DNA from: an uncultured Pelagibacteraceae bacterium
GTDB taxonomy: Bacteria; Pseudomonadota; Alphaproteobacteria; Pelagibacterales; Pelagibacteraceae
Direction of reading: 5' to 3'
Assembly (NCBI GenBank): GCA_902558705.1
Contig: CACEEW010000003.1
Span: forward strand, 1-64,000
Length of the DNA stretch: 64,000 nucleotides
Position numbers and translations under genes: made by a program. Positions 18,334 through 27,081 of this stretch are shown in pieces; within the stretch, counting starts at the first letter, position 1, and each line of letters begins with the position of its first letter. The notes beneath the pieces are model-generated. The model was not told where the DNA came from. It ran no database searches and worked only from the letters and a program-made list of their open reading frames with translations.

Positions 18334-18990
18334 ATGGATAACAAAATTTTAGAAATTTTCATTCCTGGTCCTGCTGGAAGATTAGAGGCTAAATATTTTA
18401 AAAGTAAAAAAAGTACTTCACCAGTAGCATTAGTTCTACAACCACATCCGCAATACGGCGGAACAATGAACAATAAAGTTGTTGTTGAAACCTTTCATAC
18501 ATTTATGGATAATGATTTTTCTGTTTGTCGAGTAAACTTTAGAGGAGTTGGTAAAAGTGATGGTGAATTTGATAATGGTCAAGGCGAATTAGCTGACGCC
18601 GCTGCAGCTTTAGATTGGTTGGAAAGAGAAAATTTTGATAACTCACAATGTTGGGTTTCAGGATTTTCATTTGGATCTTTAATTGCAATGCAACTACTAA
18701 TGAGACGACCTGAAATAAATAGATTTATAGCAATTTCTCCACAGCCTAATGTTTATGATTTTTCATTTTTATCTCCATGTCCGACTTCTGGTCTTATGAT
18801 ATACGGTAAAAAGGATGAACTTGTACCTATAGAGCATATAAATGAACTAGATAAAAGATTAAGTGCTCAAAAAGGAATTAAAGTAGAATTCCATTCAATA
18901 AATGATGCTAATCATTTTTTTTCAAAAAATGAAACTTCCTTGGTAAAAAGTTTGGATAAGTATATTAAAAAAGAAACTGCACTTTATTAA
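18334..18990 (+). CDS. Alpha/beta hydrolase of the small COG2945 type
   Basis: A 218-residue serine hydrolase with no signal peptide, so cytoplasmic. The catalytic triad is readable: Ser112 in GFSFGS, Asp161 in YGKKDELVP and His194 in DANHFF. The N-terminal HPHPQYGG-like motif (QPHPQYGG) and NFRGVGKSDG are typical of this widespread proteobacterial group, annotated variously as a hydrolase or dienelactone-hydrolase-like. The natural substrate is unknown. It is divergent from the suf regulator, and its stop codon region overlaps the convergent anmK gene by 4 bases. Confidence 0.85.
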   Translation: MDNKILEIFIPGPAGRLEAKYFKSKKSTSPVALVLQPHPQYGGTMNNKVVVETFHTFMDNDFSVCRVNFRGVGKSDGEFDNGQGELADAAAALDWLERENFDNSQCWVSGFSFGSLIAMQLLMRRPEINRFIAISPQPNVYDFSFLSPCPTSGLMIYGKKDELVPIEHINELDKRLSAQKGIKVEFHSINDANHFFSKNETSLVKSLDKYIKKETALY

Positions 18991-20114
18991 AAATTTTTAA
19001 TTAAAACTCCACCAGTAGTTGGTGATTTACATTTAGTTGTACCTGGAAAAGAAATAGGTAAATTTAAAAAAGATCTTATAGCAAGGTATGCAAATGCCTC
19101 TGACTCTATATAATCTCCATCAGAACCATAATCATCAATTGGTTGGATAATCAAATTTTTAGGCATTGTATTTTTTATTCTATCTAATAAATAAATATTT
19201 TTTCTTCCTCCTCCACAAACTAAAATTTTGCAAAGTTTATCTTTTATATCTGCCAAAAAATTTAAAAGTTCAATTCCTATTATTCTTGCTGTAAACTCAG
19301 TGAGAGTTGCTGCTCCCTCATCTAAATCAAGACCTCTTACAAACCCTAAGCTGAAATCTTTTATGTCAAATGATGAAGTTTTTTGATTAGGCCTATTTTC
19401 AAAATTTTCTAGAGCTTGATTAAGAATTAAATCATTTATTTTTCCTCTTTTTGCTATATCTCCATTAAAATCAAATTTCTTCTTAATATTATTTCTTACC
19501 CATTCATCTATTAAACAATTACCTGGACCTAAGTCTCTGCTTAAAAAACTATCTTTATCATAATCATTTATTAAAGTTACATTTGTAATACCACCTATGT
19601 TTAAAATACAAACTGGTAGATCAATCTTGTTTTGTTTGATGATTAATTTGTGAAAAACTGGGGCTAAAGGAGCTCCTTCACCCCCATTTTGAATATCATT
19701 TTTTCTAAAATTATAGACTACCTTTTTTTTAGAAAGTTGAGATAATAAGTTACCATCACCAATTTGTTTGGAAATTTTTTCTAATGGATTATGATATATT
19801 GTTTGCCCATGAAAACCTATAAAATCAATATTTTTATCAATGGACTGTAAAATCTCGTTAGTAATCTTAGCGTGAAATAGGGTTATATCTTTTTCAAGAG
19901 AATAGATTTCTTTTTCATTTTTTTTTAGATCTTTAAATTGAGAAATCTTAGCTTTTAAATAGTGAAGTTTTTCGTATATTTTTTGATCATATTTAAAATA
20001 CTTATTTAATATATTGCTGTAATTATCTACTCCATTTGAGCTTATTATAGAGGCATCTACACCATCTCCTGATGTACCACTCATTAAACCTAATGCTGTA
20101 AATATCTTTTCCAT
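18987..20114 (-). CDS. anmK: Anhydro-N-acetylmuramic acid kinase
   Basis: Opens and phosphorylates 1,6-anhydro-MurNAc with ATP, returning peptidoglycan turnover products to metabolism. The 375-residue length and the N-terminal GLMSGTSGDGVDASI phosphate-binding motif are diagnostic. Other motifs are GFHGQTIYH, INIGGITNV-type (LNIGGITNVT), DLGPGNCLID and the C-terminal PGTTKC. It is divergent from tyrS, a neighbour pairing seen across proteobacteria. Its presence implies that lytic transglycosylase products are recycled even in this small genome. Confidence 0.95.
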   Translation of the reverse strand: MEKIFTALGLMSGTSGDGVDASIISSNGVDNYSNILNKYFKYDQKIYEKLHYLKAKISQFKDLKKNEKEIYSLEKDITLFHAKITNEILQSIDKNIDFIGFHGQTIYHNPLEKISKQIGDGNLLSQLSKKKVVYNFRKNDIQNGGEGAPLAPVFHKLIIKQNKIDLPVCILNIGGITNVTLINDYDKDSFLSRDLGPGNCLIDEWVRNNIKKKFDFNGDIAKRGKINDLILNQALENFENRPNQKTSSFDIKDFSLGFVRGLDLDEGAATLTEFTARIIGIELLNFLADIKDKLCKILVCGGGRKNIYLLDRIKNTMPKNLIIQPIDDYGSDGDYIESEAFAYLAIRSFLNLPISFPGTTKCKSPTTGGVLIKNF

Positions 20115-20161
20115 TCTTATTCTTTTTTAATAAAATTTGTATATTGTATAACTATAAGCTT

Positions 20162-21391
20162 ATGAATAAATTTTTAAAAGAATTTAAAGATAGGGGTTAT
20201 TTCTATCAATGTACCAACGAAGAAGATTTATCAAAATTACCAGAAAAAGAAAAAATTAAAGGATACATCGGGTTTGATTGTACTGCAGAAAGTCTCCATG
20301 TTGGAAGTTTACTTCAGATTATGTGTTTGAGACTTCTGCAAAAACACGGACACAGACCTATTGTATTATTAGGTGGTGGGACAACAAGGATTGGTGATCC
20401 ATCTGGCAAAGATAAAACGAGAAAAATTTTAACTGAAAAGGAAATAGAAAAAAATATTAAAAGTATAGAAAAAATATTAAAAAATTTTTTAGATAATAAG
20501 AATCCAAAAACTAAACCTATATTTGTAAATAATTATTCTTGGCTTAAAGGCTTAAATTATATTTCATTCCTAAGAGATATTGGAAAACACTTCACAATTA
20601 ACAAAATGCTTACTTTTGAAAGTGTTAAGACTAGATTAGATAGAGAACAATCATTAAGTTATATGGAGTTTAATTATATGATACTTCAAGCTTATGATTT
20701 TTTAGAATTAAATAAAAAAGAGAATTGTTGTTTGCAAATTGGTGGTTCTGATCAGTGGGGAAATATAGTTAATGGTACCGAACTTATTAAAAGATATTCA
20801 GGCAAACAAGCCTATGGTCTAACTACACCTCTTATTACATTGGCATCAGGAGCTAAAATGGGAAAAACAGAAACTGGTGCGATTTGGTTAGATAAAAAAA
20901 TGTTATCATCTTATGATTATTGGCAATTTTGGAGAAATGTTGATGATAAAGATGTAATTAAATTTTTGAAAATATTTACAGATTTAAGTATCGAAGAAAT
21001 AGATAAAAATAAAAGTGAAGACATAAATAGACTCAAAATAAGGTTAGCAAATGAGGCAACTACAATGCTTCACGGTAAAAAAGCTGCTCAAAACTCTGAA
21101 CAGGCTGCTAAAGAAGCTTTCTCTGGAAATTTGCTTGGTTCAAATTTGCCTTCAATAAAAATTAGAGCGAAGAGTATCAATGAAAAGATAACCATTTTGG
21201 ATTTAATAATTTTATCAAAAATGGAAAAGTCTAAAAGTGAAATAAGGAGATTAATCAAAGGAAATGCCATAAAATTAAATGACAGGATGATATCGGATGA
21301 AAAGTTTATTATTAGTGATAAACTATTTCAAAATAATTATTTAAAACTCTCTATCGGAAAAAAAAGACATATTAAAATTGAAAAAGACTAG
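20162..21391 (+). CDS. tyrS: Tyrosyl-tRNA synthetase
   Basis: Charges tRNA-Tyr; class I synthetase, 409 residues from the ATG at 20162. That start aligns with the usual MxxFLxxFxxRG opening; an ATG at 20144 would add six residues. The HIGH-like motif is SLHVGSL, the tyrosine-binding block QIGGSDQWGNI is intact, and the KMSKS-like motif is AKMGKT. A C-terminal S4 domain begins near the last 65 residues (KSEIRRLIKGNAIKLN). The 3' end overlaps the convergent AsmA-like gene by 4 bases. Confidence 0.96.
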   Translation: MNKFLKEFKDRGYFYQCTNEEDLSKLPEKEKIKGYIGFDCTAESLHVGSLLQIMCLRLLQKHGHRPIVLLGGGTTRIGDPSGKDKTRKILTEKEIEKNIKSIEKILKNFLDNKNPKTKPIFVNNYSWLKGLNYISFLRDIGKHFTINKMLTFESVKTRLDREQSLSYMEFNYMILQAYDFLELNKKENCCLQIGGSDQWGNIVNGTELIKRYSGKQAYGLTTPLITLASGAKMGKTETGAIWLDKKMLSSYDYWQFWRNVDDKDVIKFLKIFTDLSIEEIDKNKSEDINRLKIRLANEATTMLHGKKAAQNSEQAAKEAFSGNLLGSNLPSIKIRAKSINEKITILDLIILSKMEKSKSEIRRLIKGNAIKLNDRMISDEKFIISDKLFQNNYLKLSIGKKRHIKIEKD

Positions 21392-23562
21392 TTTTTTTTA
21401 ATTTTTTCTAAAGTTCTTGTAATAAATCTTGGAGTAAGTGTTTTGATAGGATTGACTGAAGTTTCAAGTTTTTTAGGAGGGCCTTTTATTTTAAAACTTA
21501 CACCAAAAACACCTTCTCCAGTTTTTGAACCAACTAATATTTTACCTAACACAGGTAAAGATCCTATAAACTTATTTACTGTAGTCGCTGGGACTAAGGT
21601 TCCTCTAAGACTTATAAGTTTATCTTTTTCAACATAACCATCCATTAAAATAGAAATTGCTGGGCCAATTGCATAAATTTCATCAATGATCATCCCATCT
21701 TTATTACTTTTAAATTGCATCTCAAATTCATCAAATCCTATACCCTTACCCGATAAAGTATCAGCAATACCTTGCAGAGAAGCAAGAGTTAAGATTTTTG
21801 TTAATACAGGTAGTTCTTTTAAACTAAAATTATATATCTTTAGAGTTGATGTGGACTTATTAAATTTTTTTGAACTGTAGAAATCAAGTGTTCCATTATC
21901 AAAACCTTTAATAAATTTATATCTTTTTACAAATGGTTCAGCTTTATCGATATATAAAGTTGTAATCTTATTGTCGTTATTAGTATTGATAGTAAAATTT
22001 AACTTTTTATTATTAGGAAAACTTCCATTTAATTTAGCTTTTACAATCTCTTTATTTTTGAAGATTATATTCCCATTAAAATTAAATAAATCATACTCAT
22101 TATCTAAAAAGATTTTATCAATACTAACTTCAATTCTAGTATCAATATTAAAAAAATTAGAATTTTGATCCTTAAATAATAAATCATCAACAAGACTATT
22201 TGCATTAAATGAAGGTCCTTTTAAAATATACTTATTCTTCATTGGATAAAATTTAATCTGGTTTTTTTGATTTTCTTTATCTGTATAATTTAAAGAAACT
22301 GTTCCAAGCTTTACTATTTCAAGACTCTTATTTAATTTAATATTTTGAGCTCTAATTCTATTTTCTTTCTCATTTATAATTAAATCTTTAATATTTATTT
22401 CATCTTTTTTATTTTTTGATCCTTCTAATTGTATTAGAGCATTTGTTTCTTCATAATTTAAAGACTTTATCTTTAAAGGATTATCATTTATTTTTAGAGA
22501 AGTTTTAAAATCTAAAATATCATTTTTATTATTAATAGAGTATGTAAAGGTATCTTTATTGTCTTGTATTAAAATGTCACCTTTTCCATCTATATATAAA
22601 TTTTCTTCAAGATATTTAATTGATAACTTGTGATTTGATAAATAAAAATTTTCTTTAATATTTGGAAAAAAATTTACTAACTCAAATTTGTTAATCACAG
22701 AGAATTCATTGATATTTATATCAGATTCTAAGATAAAATTATTAAATTTAAATTTTCTATTTATCTTAAATGAGAATCTGTTATTAGAACTAAATCTCAA
22801 TTTTTCAAAATCAATCTCTGAAAAAAAAGGCTTAATTAATAAATTAATGTTTTTTTCATTAAGGACTATCTCTTTATGTTTTATTTCTCCATCTATTAAA
22901 AAATCATCTTTATCTTTTTTCAGCAATATATTTTCAGATAGAAATTTTAAATCATTAAGAGTAAATGATATATCGCTTAATGACAGATTATCTTTTTTTA
23001 GATTAAATATTAGATCTAATTTTTGAAAGTTATATTTCTTAAATATACTTAATTTAGTATCTCTCAAGAAACCATTTACCTCATAATTGTTTATAATATT
23101 ACCATCAGAATCGAATTCCAATTTAATTTCAGCAATTAAATAACCATTTTTAATTGCTTTCTCTAACAAAAATAATTCTGGCGAGTTTCTAAAAGATCTT
23201 AAAAAAGAAACCAAATTTTTAATTTTAAGTGATTTTGTAGAAATTTCTAAACTTTCAATTGAAAATTTATTTTCAATCAATGATTTGATGGAAATTTGAG
23301 TTTTTAAACTTTCTATCTCTATTGTTCCATTTTGATTTTTTAATTTTGATCCAATTGTTTTGATATTAAGTTTTAATTTAAATGGATCTAAAATTAACTT
23401 AATTTTTTTTAATTCAATTTCAGTTTTTTCATCAATACTTTTAATCTTATCTTTTATTTGACCATTAAATCTATCTGTTTCAACTCCTATAGTACTAAAA
23501 TAAGTCGTTATAATTATTAATATTAGAATTATTGATATAAAAATTTTTGAAATTATTTTCAT
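21388..23562 (-). CDS. AsmA/DUF3971-like envelope protein
   Basis: A 724-residue protein with one N-terminal membrane helix (about residues 5-25) and a long beta-rich periplasmic part, diverged and Asn/Lys/Ile-rich. The conserved C-terminal region (GKGIGFDEFEMQF, IYAIGPAISILMDGYVEKDKL, LRGTLVPATTVNKF, GPPKKLETSVNP) is that of the AsmA-like C-terminal domain found in YhdP/AsmA proteins, now thought to bridge the two membranes and move phospholipid. The start overlaps the prfB stop by 4 bases, so it may be translated with prfB. The family assignment rests on the C-terminus. Confidence 0.8.
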   Translation of the reverse strand: MKIISKIFISIILILIIITTYFSTIGVETDRFNGQIKDKIKSIDEKTEIELKKIKLILDPFKLKLNIKTIGSKLKNQNGTIEIESLKTQISIKSLIENKFSIESLEISTKSLKIKNLVSFLRSFRNSPELFLLEKAIKNGYLIAEIKLEFDSDGNIINNYEVNGFLRDTKLSIFKKYNFQKLDLIFNLKKDNLSLSDISFTLNDLKFLSENILLKKDKDDFLIDGEIKHKEIVLNEKNINLLIKPFFSEIDFEKLRFSSNNRFSFKINRKFKFNNFILESDININEFSVINKFELVNFFPNIKENFYLSNHKLSIKYLEENLYIDGKGDILIQDNKDTFTYSINNKNDILDFKTSLKINDNPLKIKSLNYEETNALIQLEGSKNKKDEINIKDLIINEKENRIRAQNIKLNKSLEIVKLGTVSLNYTDKENQKNQIKFYPMKNKYILKGPSFNANSLVDDLLFKDQNSNFFNIDTRIEVSIDKIFLDNEYDLFNFNGNIIFKNKEIVKAKLNGSFPNNKKLNFTINTNNDNKITTLYIDKAEPFVKRYKFIKGFDNGTLDFYSSKKFNKSTSTLKIYNFSLKELPVLTKILTLASLQGIADTLSGKGIGFDEFEMQFKSNKDGMIIDEIYAIGPAISILMDGYVEKDKLISLRGTLVPATTVNKFIGSLPVLGKILVGSKTGEGVFGVSFKIKGPPKKLETSVNPIKTLTPRFITRTLEKIKKN

Positions 23563-24654
23563 TTAATTTGATATAATGAGTGTTCTAAAAAGTCATCAAT
23601 TTCCCCATTTAGAACTTTGTCTGGACTTGAATTTTCAAAATTAGTCCTGTTATCTTTAACCAATCTATATGGCTGTAATACATAAGATCTTATCTGGTGG
23701 CCCCAGCCAATTTCAGATTTTGGTGTTACTGTATTTTGATTTTCTTTTTCCTTTTTTTTAATCTCAAAATCATAAAGTCTTGCTTTTAACATATTCATGC
23801 AAGTTTCTTTATTTTTATGTTGAGATCTTTCATTTTGACATTGTACAACTATTTTAGAGGGCAAATGAGTAATTCTAACAGCACTATCAGTGGTGTTAAC
23901 ATGTTGGCCTCCTGCCCCACTAGAACGATATGTATCAATCCTCAGATCTTTATCTAAAATTTCTATATTTATACTTTCATCAACAACTGGGTAGACCCAT
24001 ATACTCGCGAAACTAGTATGCCTTCTTGCTCCTGAGTCAAAAGGTGAAATTCTGACCAATCTATGAATTCCTGACTCTTTTTTTAACCATCCAAAAACAT
24101 AGTCTCCCTCAATTTTAATAGTAGACGATTTTATTCCAGCTTCATCACCTTTATGTTCACTAATTAAGTTTGATTTAAATTTTTTATTGTCAGACCACTT
24201 GAGATACATTCTTCTTAACATATCAGCCCAATCCTGACTTTCAGTTCCACCAGCCCCGGCATGAATTTCAATGTAACAATCAAGAGAGTCCGCCTCATTA
24301 GATAGGAAACACTTAACCTCATTTTTTTTAACATCTTTTCTTAGTTCTTTTATGTTATCAAGTATTTCATTCTGTATAATTTCATTATTTTCCTCTGAGG
24401 CTAATACACTTAAATCATCTAAATCTTTTAGTTTTTTTATAGACGTTTCAAATGAATTTATTAGGTCTTCATACAGTTTTTTTTCTTTTATTATTTTTTT
24501 TGAGTTAGCTTTATCTTGCCAAAAATTATGTTCTAGTATCTTAGAATTATGATTTTTTAATTTTAAATAAACACTATTTTTTTCAAAGATACTCCTTAAC
24601 TCTTTGATTGATTTTTTCTATTTCTTTTTTGAAGTCTGTATATTTATGATCCAT
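23559..24654 (-). CDS. prfB: Peptide chain release factor 2, with programmed +1 frameshift
   Basis: Release factor 2, which reads UAA and UGA. The gene starts with ATG at 24654 and runs 23 codons (MDHKYTDFKKEIEK...VKEYL) to an in-frame TGA at 24585-24583; skipping T24585 opens a 341-codon frame to 23559, giving 364 residues against 365 in E. coli. The RF2-specific SPF anticodon-like motif is at 203-205 and the catalytic GGQ at 248-250. The N-terminal half between 24584 and 24222 has no ATG and is easily missed; it encodes a coiled-coil region and the block EIHAGAGGTESQDWADML. The start overlaps the mrcA stop as TAATG. RF2 regulates itself through the shift. Confidence 0.95.
24583..24596 (-). 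promoter_or_regulatory. prfB +1 programmed ribosomal frameshift site
   Basis: On the minus strand the sequence reads AAGGAGTATCTTTGA. An internal Shine-Dalgarno (AGGAG) sits three bases before the slippery CTT, followed by the UGA that RF2 itself reads. This is the classic arrangement: low RF2 stalls the ribosome at UGA and it slips +1 to continue. Confidence 0.95.
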
Positions 24655-26990
24655 TAATAAAACTTTAATATATTATTTGTATCTAATCTATTATTATTTG
24701 AATATAAAATCACTCCATCAATCACATTCGAACTTTTATATGCTTCTAAAATTGTATCTTTTGACGAAAACTTTGCTTTTTGTCCTGTTAAAGGATCTAC
24801 TACCATCATAGTAATCCCTTCAGCAACTTTAAATGGTCTTGCTTCAGACTTTTTAATTGCTTTTTTAATAAAATTTTTAAATACAGGTAAAGCAGTTTTT
24901 GATCCTGTCTCAAATTTACCTAAAGGTTGAGGATTATCCATACCAACATAAACTCCTACTACTAAGTTAGAAGTAAAACCAATAAACCATGCATCAGTAT
25001 TTTTATTAGTAGTCCCAGTTTTGCCCGCTAAATTTAAATTTAAATTCTTTAATTTTTTTCCAGTTCCTCTTTTAACTGCTCCTTCTAATAAGGAGGTAAT
25101 TTGATAGGCTGTTTGAGGTGAAAATATTTGTTTATAATTGTTTTTAATGTATGGATAATCCTTGCCTGTAAATGAAATTTGATCACAATTTGCACAAGTT
25201 CTATTTTCATTGTTAAGTATAGTATTTCCCTCACTGTCTTGAACACGATCGATTAAAATTGGTGAAACCAACTTTCCTCCATTTATAAAAGTAGAATATG
25301 CTGAAGTTAATTTCATCAAGGTAGTTTCTGCAGAACCAAGAGAAATTGATAAAAGTTCCTCAGGATTCTCATAAATACCAAGATCTTTAGAAAAACTTGC
25401 AACTTTATCTACCCCTAAACTCTGGGCTATTCTAACTGTCATAAGATTTCTGGATTTTTCTAGGCCAATTCTTAAAGTAGAAGGTCCATAAAACTTTTTT
25501 CCATAATTTTCTGGTTTCCACATTTTAAGATCAGAACCTTGAGCTAAAACTAATGGAGCATCTAATACTAATGATGAGGGTGTAAAATTATTTTCTAATG
25601 CAAGTGCATAAACAAAAGGCTTAAAGGCTGAACCTGGCTGCCGTAATGCTTGAGATACTCTATTGAATTCACTGCTTTTAAAACTAAAACCCCCGCTTAA
25701 GGCTAATACTCTCCCAGTATAAGGATCCATGACTATAATACCACCATTAATTTTTGGAATTTGTTTTAAACTATATTTATTTTCTTTAATGTGTTTTACA
25801 TAAATAACGTCACCTCTTTTTAATAGTTGATTAAATTCTTTTTTTGTCCAAGAAATGTCTTGAAACTCTATAAACCCTTTAGTTTTATCTTTTATTTCTA
25901 TTTCAACAGAAAATTTAGATATCTTTTTTACAATAGCTAAATTCCAATCTATTGAACTTTCCAAATCGTACTTTTTTAAATTATCGGACCAATTTTTTAT
26001 GTTAGTTCTATTGGTTAATGGTCCTCGCCATCCTTTTCTTTTATCATATGCTACTAAACCATCTCTCAAACTATCTGTAGCAATTTTCTGAAGCTCTAAA
26101 TTTATTGGAGTATTGATATTAAATCCTTGATTATAAACTTTTTCATAAGAAAGTATTTCAATAATATTCTTTCTAACATCTTCGATATAATATTGAGAAT
26201 CTTCTAAAAAAACTTTTTTTTTCTTTTTTAATATAATTTTTTTTTTCTTAAATTTGTCATATTCTTTAGAGCTTATAAAACTATTTTCAAATAAATTTTT
26301 TAAAACTAAATCTCTTCTAAATTTAGCTAACTCAATGTTTCTGTAAGGATTATATTTACTTGGGGCTTTAGGCAAAGCTGCAAGTAAAGCTGCTTCCTCA
26401 TAATTTAATTCTTTAATAGATTTATCAAAATACTGTAAACTAGCTGCTGCTACTCCATATGCCCCACTACCAAGATAAATCTGATTTAAATAAAGTTCTA
26501 ATATTCTTTCCTTTGATAAAGCTCTCTCAATTCTAAAAGCTAAAATAGCTTCTTTAATTTTTCTATTAATACTCACTTCATTTGTTAAAAGAAAATTTTT
26601 TGCTACTTGCTGAGTAATTGTGGATGCACCTTCTAACCGTTTGGAAGTCATGATATTTTGAACGTTGTTTATGGTCGCTCTTAAAACTCCTTTGGCATCT
26701 ACTCCTGGATGAGAAAAAAAATTTTTATCTTCTGCAGATAAAAATGAATTAATTACATTTTTTGGAATAGCTCTATAAGGAACAAAAATTCTTTTTTCTT
26801 TAGAAAAATCAGCTACAAGACTTCCATTACCTGAATAAACTTTACTCGATACTGGAGGTTTATAATTTTTCAAAAATTTATAATCTGGGATATTATTAGA
26901 AAAATTCCATAGAATCCCCAAAACAGTAATTAGAGATAATAGTAAAAAACTAAGAAAACCAATAAATATATTTTTTATTGTTATGTTCAT
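24654..26990 (-). CDS. mrcA: Penicillin-binding protein 1A (class A, bifunctional)
   Basis: Bifunctional peptidoglycan synthase, 778 residues, with an N-terminal membrane anchor (about 8-30) and a periplasmic body. The glycosyltransferase domain shows the catalytic Glu87 in SAEDKNFFSHPG and the GASTITQQVAKN block. The transpeptidase domain has the SxxK nucleophile in PGSAFKP, SRN and KTGTTNKNTDAW. A charged insert between them is typical of alphaproteobacterial PBP1a. It is divergent from the RNase E/G gene; the amidase gene often found between them in relatives is missing. The stop overlaps the prfB start (TAATG). Confidence 0.96.
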   Translation of the reverse strand: MNITIKNIFIGFLSFLLLSLITVLGILWNFSNNIPDYKFLKNYKPPVSSKVYSGNGSLVADFSKEKRIFVPYRAIPKNVINSFLSAEDKNFFSHPGVDAKGVLRATINNVQNIMTSKRLEGASTITQQVAKNFLLTNEVSINRKIKEAILAFRIERALSKERILELYLNQIYLGSGAYGVAAASLQYFDKSIKELNYEEAALLAALPKAPSKYNPYRNIELAKFRRDLVLKNLFENSFISSKEYDKFKKKKIILKKKKKVFLEDSQYYIEDVRKNIIEILSYEKVYNQGFNINTPINLELQKIATDSLRDGLVAYDKRKGWRGPLTNRTNIKNWSDNLKKYDLESSIDWNLAIVKKISKFSVEIEIKDKTKGFIEFQDISWTKKEFNQLLKRGDVIYVKHIKENKYSLKQIPKINGGIIVMDPYTGRVLALSGGFSFKSSEFNRVSQALRQPGSAFKPFVYALALENNFTPSSLVLDAPLVLAQGSDLKMWKPENYGKKFYGPSTLRIGLEKSRNLMTVRIAQSLGVDKVASFSKDLGIYENPEELLSISLGSAETTLMKLTSAYSTFINGGKLVSPILIDRVQDSEGNTILNNENRTCANCDQISFTGKDYPYIKNNYKQIFSPQTAYQITSLLEGAVKRGTGKKLKNLNLNLAGKTGTTNKNTDAWFIGFTSNLVVGVYVGMDNPQPLGKFETGSKTALPVFKNFIKKAIKKSEARPFKVAEGITMMVVDPLTGQKAKFSSKDTILEAYKSSNVIDGVILYSNNNRLDTNNILKFY

Positions 26991-27081
26991 TTTGTTTCCA
27001 TTATATATGGGAATTTGTTAAAGATAAGGCATAACAATAAACAAAATTTTAAATTTAAATGAAACAATCAAAAAACACACT

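Noticed and set aside
24583-24585. In-frame stop near the start of prfB as a disabling mutation or sequencing error
   Set aside because: The stop is the UGA of the classical recoding site with its AGGAG and CTT, so the gene is intact.
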